A stretch of 13,183 bases of DNA, taken from positions 1 through 13,183 of the forward strand of contig CANNNN010000030.1 of assembly GCA_947506075.1 (NCBI GenBank), written 5' to 3'. The notes beneath the pieces are model-generated. The model was not told the origin of the DNA and did not search any database. It saw only the letters and a list, made by a program, of their open reading frames with translations. This stretch comes from Methylococcaceae bacterium (lineage in GTDB: Bacteria > Pseudomonadota > Gammaproteobacteria > Methylococcales > Methylomonadaceae). Positions within the stretch are counted from its first letter, which is position 1, and each line of letters begins with the position of its first letter. Made by a program: the position numbers and the translations under genes. Below are positions 6,743 through 13,183 of this stretch, piece after piece.

Positions 6743-7999
6743 GTGAATATAAAAGAATACATGAATATGCTGGGTCAGCAGGCCAGGAAAGCGGGGCGGG
6801 AAATAAGCCGTACCGAGTCTGGTAAAAAAAATCTGGCTTTGCTGGAAATTGCCAAAATTATTGAAAGCAGCCATGCGTTATTGTTGGCGGAAAACCTCAA
6901 GGATTTGGATGCCGGCCGGAAAAATGGCCTGGATCCCGCCCTGCTGGACAGGCTGGAATTAACGCCTGCCGGAATTCACGCAATGGTTGAGGGCTTAAAA
7001 CAGGTGGCCGCATTAGCCGATCCTGTCGGAGAAATCAGCGAGCTAAGCTATCGGCCTAGCGGCATACAGGTCGGTCAAATGCGTGTGCCTTTGGGCGTAA
7101 TCGGCATTATTTATGAATCCCGGCCCAATGTCACGGTCGATGCAGCGGCACTCTGTCTTAAATCCGGCAATGCCTGTATTTTAAGAGGCGGCTCGGAAGC
7201 GATACACTCCAATCAGGCGATTGCAGTCTGTATTTCTGAAGGACTGATAATGGCCGGTTTGCCGGTGGAAGCAGTGCAAATCGTGGCAACTGCAGATCGC
7301 GCAGCTGTTGGCGAATTAATCACCCTGAGTGAATATGTCGATGTGATTGTGCCGCGTGGCGGCAAAAGCCTGATTGAGCGTATCTCCAAGGAGGCAACGA
7401 TTCCTGTTATCAAGCATCTGGACGGCATTTGTCATGTGTATATCGATGATAAGGCCGACATCGCTAAGGCGGTCAACATTGCTGTCAATGCCAAAACCCA
7501 TCGTTACGGCGTATGCAATGCGATGGAAACCTTACTGGTGGCCGAGAGTATAGCCGCAACAGTGTTGCCGCTGCTGGCTGAACAATACCGAGAAAAGGGC
7601 GTTGAATTACGGGGCTGTCTTAAAATCTGTTCCCTGATTCCCGGCTGTATCAGAGCAACAGACCTAGACTGGGACACCGAATATCTAGCGCCGATTTTAT
7701 CGATCCGGATTGTTGATGGCATCGATCAGGCGCTGGAGCACATTAATCAACACAGTTCCGGCCATACCGAAGCGATAGTGACTGAAGATTACACTCTGGC
7801 GCGCCGGTTCTTGAGGGAAGTCGATTCCAGTTCGGTGATGGTCAATGCCTCGACCCGCTTTGCCGACGGCTTCGAATACGGCTTGGGCGCCGAAATCGGC
7901 ATCAGCACTGATAAGCTGCATGCCAGGGGGCCTGTCGGTTTGAAAGGGCTGACCTCGTTAAAATATATCGTATTGGGTGATGGCCATATCAGGCAATAG
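6743..7999 (+). CDS. proA: Gamma-glutamyl phosphate reductase
   Basis: Second enzyme of proline biosynthesis: NADPH-dependent reduction of L-glutamyl 5-phosphate to glutamate 5-semialdehyde, cytoplasmic, aldehyde-dehydrogenase fold. With a GTG start at 6743 the protein is 418 residues, matching E. coli ProA (417), and begins NIKEYMNMLGQQARKA as family members do. Landmarks: VPLGVIGIIYESRPNVTVDAAALC (NADP-binding region), LRGGSEA, VIVPRGGK, and the catalytic Cys258 in GVCNAMETLL. Later come SGHTEAIVTED and ARGPVGLKGLTSLKY near the C-terminus. An in-frame TTG at 6707 is open but overlaps the -10 box; ATG at 6761 is a shorter alternative. Its stop TAG abuts the nadD ATG with no gap. The proB kinase is not adjacent. 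Confidence 0.96.
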   Translation: MNIKEYMNMLGQQARKAGREISRTESGKKNLALLEIAKIIESSHALLLAENLKDLDAGRKNGLDPALLDRLELTPAGIHAMVEGLKQVAALADPVGEISELSYRPSGIQVGQMRVPLGVIGIIYESRPNVTVDAAALCLKSGNACILRGGSEAIHSNQAIAVCISEGLIMAGLPVEAVQIVATADRAAVGELITLSEYVDVIVPRGGKSLIERISKEATIPVIKHLDGICHVYIDDKADIAKAVNIAVNAKTHRYGVCNAMETLLVAESIAATVLPLLAEQYREKGVELRGCLKICSLIPGCIRATDLDWDTEYLAPILSIRIVDGIDQALEHINQHSSGHTEAIVTEDYTLARRFLREVDSSSVMVNASTRFADGFEYGLGAEIGISTDKLHARGPVGLKGLTSLKYIVLGDGHIRQ

Positions 8000-8638
8000 A
8001 TGATAGGCATCTTCGGCGGCACCTTCGACCCAGTTCATTACGGACATTTGCGTTCAGCGCTTGAAGTTAAGGACAGCTTTGGCCTGGACGAGGTCCGCTT
8101 GATCCCTTGCGCCAATCCACCCCATCGGGAACTGCCTGCGGTAACCGCAGCGATGCGATTGCAGATGCTGGAACTGGCCATCAAAAATCAGCCGGGCTTA
8201 ACGATTGATACGCGGGAACTGGATAGACATACGCTGTCTGAATTAACACCGTCGTACATGGTGGACACACTGAAATCCTTACGTCAGGATTTCAAAGACG
8301 AGTCATTGCTGTTGTTTATCGGCAGCGACGCGTTTGAGCATTTAACCGGCTGGCATCAGTGGCAGCAGTTATTTGACTATGCGCATCTGGTGGTGCTGAC
8401 CCGACCGGGCTTTGAAATACAGGGACTCGATGATTTTTTTAGAGCCCGACTGGCTAAAAATATTAAAGCGTTAGCGCAACAACCCGCAGGAAAATTATTC
8501 TTTTCGGCAGTCACACAACTGGATATTTCGGCAACGGCTATCAGGAGCATGATTGCAAAAAAACAAAATCCGGGTTTTTTATTACCCGATGCTGTCATAG
8601 AATACATCAAGCAACACCGGCTTTACGAGACACATTGA
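8000..8638 (+). CDS. nadD: Nicotinate-nucleotide adenylyltransferase
   Basis: NAD biosynthesis: transfers AMP from ATP to nicotinate mononucleotide giving deamido-NAD; cytoplasmic. 212 residues, normal for NadD. N-terminal GIFGGTFDPVHYGH holds the nucleotidyltransferase HxGH motif (H13-H16), ANPPHRE follows near residue 40, ELTPSYMVDTL near 78-88 is the substrate-binding region, and ISATAIR near the C-terminus is the ISxTxxR ATP-binding motif. The ATG follows the proA stop directly (TAGATG), so translation is probably coupled. The proA-nadD-rsfS order is common in proteobacteria. Confidence 0.97.
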   Translation: MIGIFGGTFDPVHYGHLRSALEVKDSFGLDEVRLIPCANPPHRELPAVTAAMRLQMLELAIKNQPGLTIDTRELDRHTLSELTPSYMVDTLKSLRQDFKDESLLLFIGSDAFEHLTGWHQWQQLFDYAHLVVLTRPGFEIQGLDDFFRARLAKNIKALAQQPAGKLFFSAVTQLDISATAIRSMIAKKQNPGFLLPDAVIEYIKQHRLYETH

Positions 8639-8664
8639 TCTCATTATTTACACTAGGAATTTGA

Positions 8665-9018
8665 ATGCAAGTAGAAGAAATATTGAAAATCGTCCAGGAT
8701 GTTTTGGACGAACGCAAAGGACAAAACATCACGACTATTGATGTTCGGGGCAGAACCAGCTTTACCGATTATATGGTCGTAGTGACCGGCACTTCTGACC
8801 GTCACCTGAGATCTTTATGTGATTATGTTGCAGAAAAACTGAAGGAAAGCGGTATTAAACCCTTAGGCATTGAGGGCGACCTCGGTTCAGACTGGGTGTT
8901 ACTGGATTTGGGCGACGTGATTGTTCATGCGATGAATTCACAGGCGCGCGGCTTTTATCAGCTTGAAAAATTATGGTCGGTTGATGAGCCTAAAGAAAGC
9001 GAGCAGCAAGCTTCGTAG
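8665..9018 (+). CDS. rsfS: Ribosome silencing factor
   Basis: RsfS (YbeB/Iojap family) binds ribosomal protein L14 and blocks joining of the ribosomal subunits when nutrients are short. 117 residues, as expected. Family motifs: VLDERKGQNITTIDVRG, SFTDYMVVVTGTSDRH, IEGDLGSDWVLLDLGDVIVHAM and RGFYQLEKLW, the typical C-terminal end of the domain, followed by a short polar tail. AGGAA about seven bases before the ATG serves as ribosome-binding site; 26 bases separate it from nadD. The usual partner rlmH does not follow; the operon ends here at a palindrome facing a convergent receptor gene. Confidence 0.96.
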   Translation: MQVEEILKIVQDVLDERKGQNITTIDVRGRTSFTDYMVVVTGTSDRHLRSLCDYVAEKLKESGIKPLGIEGDLGSDWVLLDLGDVIVHAMNSQARGFYQLEKLWSVDEPKESEQQAS

Positions 9019-9025
9019 CGCGATC

Positions 9026-9053
9026 TGGTTCCCAAGCTGGAGTTTGGGAACCA
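9026..9053. repeat. REP-like palindrome between convergent genes
   Basis: TGGTTCCCAA (9026-9035), loop GCTGGAGT, TTGGGAACCA (9044-9053): a perfect 10-bp inverted repeat. The GTTCCCA..loop..TGGGAAC form resembles the REP palindromes scattered through many proteobacterial genomes. There is no T-run on either side, so as a terminator it is not the standard intrinsic type; it may protect or end both converging transcripts. Only one copy is in the window. Confidence 0.6.
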
Positions 9054-9058
9054 ACAGA

Positions 9059-11125
9059 CTAAAACCTTAGCGTAGCCGTCAGCCTTAACATACGCGGCTC
9101 GACCGGGTGCTTCAAAATACCCTCCACACCAGCGCTGGATTCTCCCGGTAAGCGGGACGTGTAGGCATAAGCAGTATCGTTGCTTTCAGAGTCCAACACA
9201 TTGAACATATCCAGTTCAAATTTCATAGCCTTATGCTGGTAACCCAATCCCCAGTTAAGCAGTGTCGTGTTGCCAGCATTCAGACTGCCGCTATCATTCA
9301 GCGGAATGTCGCCAAAATGTCGCAGGCGTATGGTTGTAAAGGTATGAAAGGGCAACTGTACCACCGCCCCGGCGCTGATCACCCGGCCTACCGAATTGGG
9401 GATATGGTTGGTTTTGCGTGGCACATCGATATAACGGGCTTTTGACAAAGACAAGTCCGCATCCAGGCTTAAGCTCTCGTTGACTTGGTAGGTGTTACTC
9501 CATTCCACGCCGTGCCGTTCGCTGCGCCCGCTGGCTTCGGTGCTGCTGGCATCGCCAACGAAAATTAACTCGGAATTGACCTGCATCCACCACAGCGCCA
9601 CAGTGGAATTCAAGCCCCGAATAGACTGGTTGCGCAACCCGATTTCAGCGCCGCGCGACCGAACCAGCGGTGAGACCGAAGCAGCAGGATCGCCGCTGAC
9701 CGGGTTAATGCGCAAAGTCGCACCGCGTGCGTCATTGGAATGATGGCCGTAGCCCAGATTAACAAACACTTCATTATCAACCCAGGGACCGAAAATCAGA
9801 CTGAGCTTCGGGCTTAGCAAAGCTCCATTTTTTTGCCCCGAATTGGCAGCAAGTGTAAGGCTGTTTACTTGCATATCCACAAAGTCGCCGCGTAAGCCGG
9901 AAATCGTCCGGAATTTATCCAACCACTGAACCTGGTTTTTCAGATAGACCGCGACACTGGTTTCGCTAATATCGTCCTGTCGTACGATCTGGAAAATCCG
10001 GCGTTGCTCGCTGCGGTTTAGCGCAGACCCGAAGACCTCGTCATGGCGGACTTGCAAGCCTAAGCTGTTGTCAACATCCAGCCCAAACCACTTGGAAAAC
10101 CAGGTTTGTTCGCCGTTGCCGCCGCTTACCACGCGGCGCTCGGTTTGATGCACTTGATCGCCTTGCGCATGGTAGTCCAAAAAACCGGTAGGATTTGAAT
10201 ACAGGTTGAGGTCGTAATAGACCAGATAGGCGTTAAAGTCATTTTTGTAGCTTTCGCCCCGACTCCAGACGTTACTTGACAGGCTGTAACGACTGGTATT
10301 GCCGCCATCGGAATTATCCATGTTGCCGTAGAGAGCGAGTGTTCCGCTATCGATAGCCCGCTCGGGAATCTGGTTGGTCGCGTTCCAACTGGAGTGATAG
10401 GCTTTGGCGTTGACTGACAAACCCCAGTCTTTATGTTCCAGCGTGTAGCGTAGCATACCGTTGTATTTGCCTAGGTCTTCGGGCTGTTGCCATACGCCGT
10501 TGTAAGCGTTGAATTCGCCCGCAACCAGCAAATTTCCGGCACCGATTTTTTTGGAATCGGCCAGTAGCGCACGATAATAACCGAACTCACCGCCGGTAAA
10601 TTTGAACAGTCCTTGGGCTAATACAGGCATCGTGTGCATGCGCGCATAACCGGCCGAAGAAAAATCGCCGGCATCGGCATAATACGGGCCTTTGCCGTAG
10701 TCGATATGATCGACCAGTTCGGGGATGACGCTGTTCAAGTCCAGATAACCTTGTCCGTGGGCATGGCTGGGCATGTTCATCGGGACGCCGTCAACCATCA
10801 CCGAAAAATCGGTGCCGTGATCCAGATTGAAGCCGCGCAAATAAAACTGGTTGGCCTTGCCCGAACCGCTGTGCTGGGTCGCCAGTGCGCCGGGTACGAT
10901 TTCGACCAATTCGCCGGGTCGAGCCAAGGGACGATAGGCAAGTTCGGCTTGAGAGGCCACGCCTTGCGAGGCCGAGGCTGCGACACCTAATAAATCGGTG
11001 GACTGGCCTTCGACTTCCATCGTGTCCAACGTTACAGTTTTTGATTGATTGCTGGATAGTGCTAGGGATGATTGCGTCTGAATAAATCCGACGATGACTA
11101 ATGAGCTGAAGATGAGTTTTTGCAT
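9059..11125 (-). CDS. TonB-dependent outer-membrane receptor, probably for cobamides
   Basis: 688-residue outer-membrane receptor with signal peptide (MQKLIFSSLVIVGF, cleavage near residue 22), a possible TonB box near 31-39 (VTLDTMEVE), a plug domain (about 60-190: ELVEIVPGALATQHSG, KANQFYLRGFNLDHGTDFS, VMVDGVPMNMPSHAHGQGY, DHIDYGKGPYYA) and a long beta-barrel ending in aromatic F, as barrels require. Energy comes from TonB-ExbBD. The cobalamin riboswitch just upstream makes vitamin B12 or a related cobamide the likely substrate; by sequence it is not a close copy of E. coli BtuB and is longer (about 614 there), so I leave the symbol blank. Start is the ATG at 11125, which gives a proper signal peptide and has AGGGGGA six bases upstream; an in-frame upstream start at 11209 adds 28 residues with no signal character. 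It converges with rsfS. Confidence 0.93.
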   Translation of the reverse strand: MQKLIFSSLVIVGFIQTQSSLALSSNQSKTVTLDTMEVEGQSTDLLGVAASASQGVASQAELAYRPLARPGELVEIVPGALATQHSGSGKANQFYLRGFNLDHGTDFSVMVDGVPMNMPSHAHGQGYLDLNSVIPELVDHIDYGKGPYYADAGDFSSAGYARMHTMPVLAQGLFKFTGGEFGYYRALLADSKKIGAGNLLVAGEFNAYNGVWQQPEDLGKYNGMLRYTLEHKDWGLSVNAKAYHSSWNATNQIPERAIDSGTLALYGNMDNSDGGNTSRYSLSSNVWSRGESYKNDFNAYLVYYDLNLYSNPTGFLDYHAQGDQVHQTERRVVSGGNGEQTWFSKWFGLDVDNSLGLQVRHDEVFGSALNRSEQRRIFQIVRQDDISETSVAVYLKNQVQWLDKFRTISGLRGDFVDMQVNSLTLAANSGQKNGALLSPKLSLIFGPWVDNEVFVNLGYGHHSNDARGATLRINPVSGDPAASVSPLVRSRGAEIGLRNQSIRGLNSTVALWWMQVNSELIFVGDASSTEASGRSERHGVEWSNTYQVNESLSLDADLSLSKARYIDVPRKTNHIPNSVGRVISAGAVVQLPFHTFTTIRLRHFGDIPLNDSGSLNAGNTTLLNWGLGYQHKAMKFELDMFNVLDSESNDTAYAYTSRLPGESSAGVEGILKHPVEPRMLRLTATLRF

Positions 11126-11136
11126 GAATGTCCCCC

Positions 11137-11151
11137 TGCGCCGCCCGCGCA
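11137..11151 (-). promoter_or_regulatory. GC hairpin beside the receptor ribosome-binding site
   Basis: Minus strand TGCGC-GGGCG-GCGCA, directly before and touching AGGGGGA. It could be part of the riboswitch expression platform, controlling access to the Shine-Dalgarno; this is inference from position. Confidence 0.35.
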
Positions 11152-11245
11152 TAATGGTTGCTTTACACAACAGAGGACAATCGAGACAAGACGGGAACAT
11201 TACTGTCATCGTGCAGACAGCCCTCCGCTGTACCGAATTAAGCTA

Positions 11246-11425
11246 TCGGGCCGGTCTCCGGGCTTATAAGTGGCGTTAACCTGAATCATCACCTTCCCAT
11301 GCTGAACACAGTGGCATCTCGATGAAACTTTTACTTATATACCGTTGCGGGGGCAGCGTCGGATTTGGTCTAAACCTTACCGACTTCCCGTTTAACCATT
11401 AGGTTCGAAAACCTAATGGAACCTG
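11246..11425 (-). promoter_or_regulatory. Cobalamin riboswitch
   Basis: Minus-strand leader of the TonB receptor. Conserved pieces appear in order: an upstream stem CCATTAGGTT-TTCG-AACCTAATGG (11396-11419, UUCG loop), AAACGGGAAGTCGGT, GCTGCCCCCGCAACGGTA (about 11340-11357), GCCACTG (about 11310-11316), GGGAAGGTGATG, and the B12 box AAGCCCGGAGACCGGCC (about 11249-11265). High adenosylcobalamin should lower receptor synthesis. About 120 bases lie between the B12 box and the ATG; no intrinsic terminator with a U-run is visible there, so control of translation start is more likely than premature termination. Confidence 0.96.
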
Positions 11426-11437
11426 AAAGCAGCGTTG

Positions 11438-11443
11438 ATTATA
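11438..11443 (-). promoter_or_regulatory. -10 box for the riboswitch-receptor transcript
   Basis: Perfect TATAAT on the minus strand, about 13-20 bases before the riboswitch begins. No good -35 lies at 16-18 bases, so strength or activator need is uncertain. Confidence 0.45.
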
Positions 11444-11492
11444 AGGGGTTGTGGTGATAAACCTAGAAAAATGTTTTCGTGGACGGTTTACG

Positions 11493-12308
11493 TTAGCGCT
11501 GGCAAGCGCTGCAAAATACCGTTGAGCGATTGGCTATTCTGATTTCAGTTAGCGGCTGATTACAGCTGACGCAAGGCAAGTGACCTCGGCCATAGACTTT
11601 AAGTTGTTGTTGGAAATAACCGGGTTTTCCTGCTTCGTTGACAAAATCCCGCAGCGTTGTGCCACCTTGCTCGATCGCGTGTCGTAACACCACGCGTATG
11701 CACTCGGCCAGTTTTTGATAGCGCGCCAAAGACACTTTACCTGCCTGACGGGTAGGCTGTATGCCGGCCATAAACAAGGCTTCATTCGCATAAATGTTGC
11801 CGACGCCGACCACGACATGACTGTCCATGATGAATGATTTCACTGTAATTTTGCGGTTTCTGGAGCGCGCATAAAGCAATTCGCCGGTAAAATCGGACAG
11901 CAAGGGTTCCGGGCCTAAATCTTTAAGCAATTGATGCTCGGCTACCGTTTCCGTCGTCCATAACACCGCGCCAAACCGGCGCGGGTCGTTATAGCGCAGC
12001 ACTAGTCCGCCATCAAAAACAAAATCGATATGATCGTGTTTGCCTGCCGCTTGGTCTGTAGATAAAATCCGCAAACTGCCGGACATGCCCAAATGCACCA
12101 GCACCGTGCCGTTGTTGGTTGCAAGCAGCAGATACTTGGCTCGGCGGGTGACGGATTGAATGCAAAGTCCGGATAAGGTTTGTGCTAGTGCTTCAGGCAC
12201 AGGCCAGCGCAGTTTGGCTTGGCGGACGATAAGCTGTTTAATGGTAAGTCCGACAATATGCGGCGCGATGCCTTTGCAGGTGGTTTCAACTTCGGGTAGT
12301 TCGGGCAT
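11493..12308 (-). CDS. mutM: Formamidopyrimidine-DNA glycosylase
   Basis: Base-excision repair enzyme that removes 8-oxoguanine and formamidopyrimidines and cuts the strand by beta,delta-elimination. 271 residues (E. coli 269). After Met removal, Pro of PELPEVET is the Schiff-base nucleophile, with Glu3 beside it, which fixes the start at the ATG at 12308 and excludes the in-frame TTG at 12341. Other marks: K58 in RRAKYLL, the void-filling residues M75 (HLGMSG) and R110-F112 (NDPRRFG), the helix-two-turn-helix GVGNIYANEALF, and the C-terminal zinc finger with C246, C249, C266 and C269 and R261 in the finger loop. All key residues are present. The Shine-Dalgarno is poor. It lies upstream of, and on the same strand as, the riboswitch-controlled receptor, which has its own promoter. 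Confidence 0.97.
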   Translation of the reverse strand: MPELPEVETTCKGIAPHIVGLTIKQLIVRQAKLRWPVPEALAQTLSGLCIQSVTRRAKYLLLATNNGTVLVHLGMSGSLRILSTDQAAGKHDHIDFVFDGGLVLRYNDPRRFGAVLWTTETVAEHQLLKDLGPEPLLSDFTGELLYARSRNRKITVKSFIMDSHVVVGVGNIYANEALFMAGIQPTRQAGKVSLARYQKLAECIRVVLRHAIEQGGTTLRDFVNEAGKPGYFQQQLKVYGRGHLPCVSCNQPLTEIRIANRSTVFCSACQR

Positions 12309-12411
12309 GAGGGCAGGGAAGTAGTTTGATGGATGACGCAAAGTTTAACATGGTTGTGAGTGCGAGCTGTGTCTGGTGGAGAGGTTGGGTTGAGTGTAAT
12401 TAGTTTTTTAT

Positions 12412-12437
12412 CCAGAGTTTAATCGGTTACACTCTGG
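12412..12437. repeat. Inverted repeat upstream of mutM
   Basis: CCAGAGT (12412-12418) and ACTCTGG (12431-12437), 7 bp around a 12-base spacer, about 105-130 bases before the mutM start. Could be a regulator site or an RNA hairpin; nothing else supports a role. The remaining DNA between 12309 and 12484 shows no gene. Confidence 0.3.
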
Positions 12438-12484
12438 TGGGATTGAAGAATAGGGCGGGAGAAATACACCGTTCATGATTTGTA

Positions 12485-12506
12485 TAGACACCGATTTAGG
12501 TGTCTA
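12485..12506. repeat. Perfect hairpin at the left edge of the gene cassette
   Basis: TAGACACC (12485-12492), loop GATTTA, GGTGTCTA (12499-12506), ending seven bases before the GTTAGGC core site. It may be the apical part of a decayed or unusual recombination site, or unrelated; no AAC-bearing left half of a normal attC is seen before it. Confidence 0.45.
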
Positions 12507-12513
12507 CTTTATG

Positions 12514-12931
12514 TTAGGCGACGGGAATGAACAAAGAAGAACTCAACCGAAAACTCAACTCAGTTGGCAAGCAGGTATTCGTCGAGCATTTTGAACTTTT
12601 CCAGAAATATGCATATGAAAGATTGTCTCGGGAGCAAGCTATAGAAGAGTTAGTAAGCCTTGGGGTAAGCAATGATTCAGGAGCAGGGATACGTGTAGGG
12701 AACGCAAAGCTTATTTTTGAAGCTGGGAAAGAAATGGATGCGCTTTCAATTATCTTAGATTCAAAGCGTATTCCGTCGTCTACGCTTGCTGGGGCGCTGA
12801 GGTTGAGGCAATGAAAACAACAGTGCAGTCAAAAGGGACGCGCCGCCCTGTGGCGGTTTTGAAATTCAGTTTTTTTCAAGGTTTGGTGGCTTCGTTCAAG
12901 TTCAGTGAACGGCACGCCCCTTACCTCAACG
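12514..12931 (+). mobile_element. Putative integron gene cassette (one ORF plus attC)
   Basis: The unit runs from TTAGGC inside GTTAGGC (12513-12519) to the G of GTTGGAC (12931-12937). Both fit GTTRRRY, the integrase cut site (G/TT). It contains one small plus-strand ORF starting a few bases after the left boundary and a long imperfectly palindromic attC after the stop, which is the standard cassette layout. No integrase gene and no second cassette are visible, so it may be a solitary insertion at a secondary site or the edge of an array lying outside the window. Confidence 0.6.
12527..12814 (+). CDS. Cassette-borne hypothetical protein
   Basis: 95-residue protein I do not recognise. It is soluble, mixed-charge and mostly helical by inspection (EELNRKLNSVGKQVFVEHFELF, then ERLSREQAIEELVSLG), followed by a Gly/Ser-rich turn (SNDSGAGIRVGNAK) and a helix with a basic end (SIILDSKRIPSSTLAGALRLRQ). 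No signal peptide, membrane segment, metal cluster or clear DNA-binding motif. AGG inside the TTAGGC boundary, about eight bases before the ATG, is the only ribosome-binding site. The short 5' leader and position inside an attC-bounded unit are typical of integron cassette ORFs, which often encode orphan proteins, toxins or antitoxins; no function can be assigned. Confidence 0.75.
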   Translation: MNKEELNRKLNSVGKQVFVEHFELFQKYAYERLSREQAIEELVSLGVSNDSGAGIRVGNAKLIFEAGKEMDALSIILDSKRIPSSTLAGALRLRQ

Positions 12932-12937
12932 TTGGAC
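12815..12937 (+). repeat. attC recombination site, VCR-like
   Basis: About 120 bases after the cassette ORF. AAC (12819-12821) can serve as the conserved part of R'', GTTGGAC (12931-12937) as R'. Arms AAAAGGGACGCGCCG (12831-12845) and CGGCACGCCCCTTAC (12910-12924) pair at 11 of 15 positions with scattered mismatches, as attC hairpins do. The stretch TTTGGTGGCTTCG followed by AGTTCAGTGAACGG and CGCCCCTTA recalls the layout of Vibrio cholerae repeats (GGTGGTTTCG, GAGTTTAGTG, GCCCCTTA). A small hairpin CCGCC-CTGT-GGCGG (12843-12856) lies inside. GTTGAGG (12802-12808) can also pair with CCTCAAC (12924-12930). Confidence 0.65.
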
Positions 12938-12956
12938 GTCACAGATTTTACTGGGA

Positions 12957-13183
12957 TCAATGATCACTACGCTTGATATTGTGTTGATGCTCAATACCTT
13001 CGGTTACATTATAACCTTCGGCATTGAATAAATCGCCGGTAAAAAACAAGCGCATATCTATAATCCAGGCAACTTTTTTTAGCGTATTGTTTTCTATAAT
13101 AATGGTTGAAAGTTTCTGATTATCATCAATTATCTGAATCACAATTGTTTTCGGGTTAGTAAAGTCCTCTTTTAATGCTCCAG
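12957..13183 (-). CDS. C-terminal part of an unrecognised protein (partial)
   Basis: The minus-strand frame is open from the window edge to TGA at 12957-12959 and reads about 75 residues: GALKEDFTNPKTIVIQIIDDNQ, then LSTIIIENNTLKKVAWIIDMRLFF, then a polar His-rich tail (EGIEHQHNIKRSDH). A GTG at 13140-13142 could be a start, but the frame continues without a stop to the right edge, so a longer gene is likely. Alternating hydrophobic residues suggest beta strands. No family recognised. It lies 20 bases beyond the attC site, facing the cassette. Confidence 0.5.
   Translation of the reverse strand, partial: GALKEDFTNPKTIVIQIIDDNQKLSTIIIENNTLKKVAWIIDMRLFFTGDLFNAEGYNVTEGIEHQHNIKRSDH

Noticed and set aside
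10634..10990. 118-codon plus-strand frame opposite the TonB receptor
   Set aside because: It lies wholly inside the plug-domain coding region of the well-supported receptor and has no family features of its own.
11094..11279. Plus-strand frame of 61 codons across the receptor start and riboswitch
   Set aside because: It runs antisense through the riboswitch and signal-peptide region and has no ribosome-binding site or family similarity.
11396..11419. Strong UUCG hairpin considered as the mutM terminator
   Set aside because: No U-tract follows it, and it sits where the first stem of the cobalamin riboswitch belongs.
1..13183. tRNA, rRNA, CRISPR arrays, insertion sequences and transposases
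   Set aside because: I looked for tRNA T-loop signatures, spaced direct repeats and transposase-like reading frames on both strands and saw none.

Overview
The window looks like a chromosomal segment of a gammaproteobacterium. A methanotroph or other methylotroph (Methylococcales-like) is my best guess. That guess rests on the overall flavour of the proteins and on a His-rich SmbP-type metal-binding protein; no methane- or methanol-oxidation gene is present to prove it. Most genes are ordinary and intact. The interest lies in the intergenic regions and at the right end.

Left part (1-1990): the remnant of an endonuclease/exonuclease/phosphatase-family gene that has lost its 5' part and carries an apparent frameshift; a convergent VanZ-like membrane protein; and, divergent from that, a DUF455 ferritin-like protein. 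Middle left (2073-5539): a tightly overlapping four-gene MCE lipid-transport operon. It encodes a permease with an N-terminal STAS-like domain, an ATPase, an MCE substrate-binding protein and an auxiliary lipoprotein, and the last three genes each overlap the one before.

5540-6168 has no convincing protein gene but is rich in structure. On the minus strand a near-consensus sigma70 promoter lies about 210 bases from a textbook intrinsic terminator, with several hairpins and two anti-Shine-Dalgarno-like CU tracts between them: a strong candidate for an undescribed small RNA. Further right is a long hairpin inside a possible three-way junction, upstream of the smbP-like gene (6169-6501), which ends in its own terminator.

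6743-9018 is a housekeeping operon: proA (proline synthesis), nadD (NAD synthesis) and rsfS (ribosome silencing). It has a recognisable promoter and a small palindrome that could be an operator. A REP-like palindrome separates it from a convergent TonB-dependent outer-membrane receptor, which is preceded by a clear cobalamin riboswitch and is therefore probably a cobamide importer. mutM (DNA repair glycosylase) lies upstream on the same strand.

The right end (12514-12931) looks like one integron gene cassette: a small unknown ORF followed by a long VCR-like attC site, bounded on both sides by G/TTRRRY core sites, with no integrase in view. The window closes with the C-terminal part of an unrecognised minus-strand gene.
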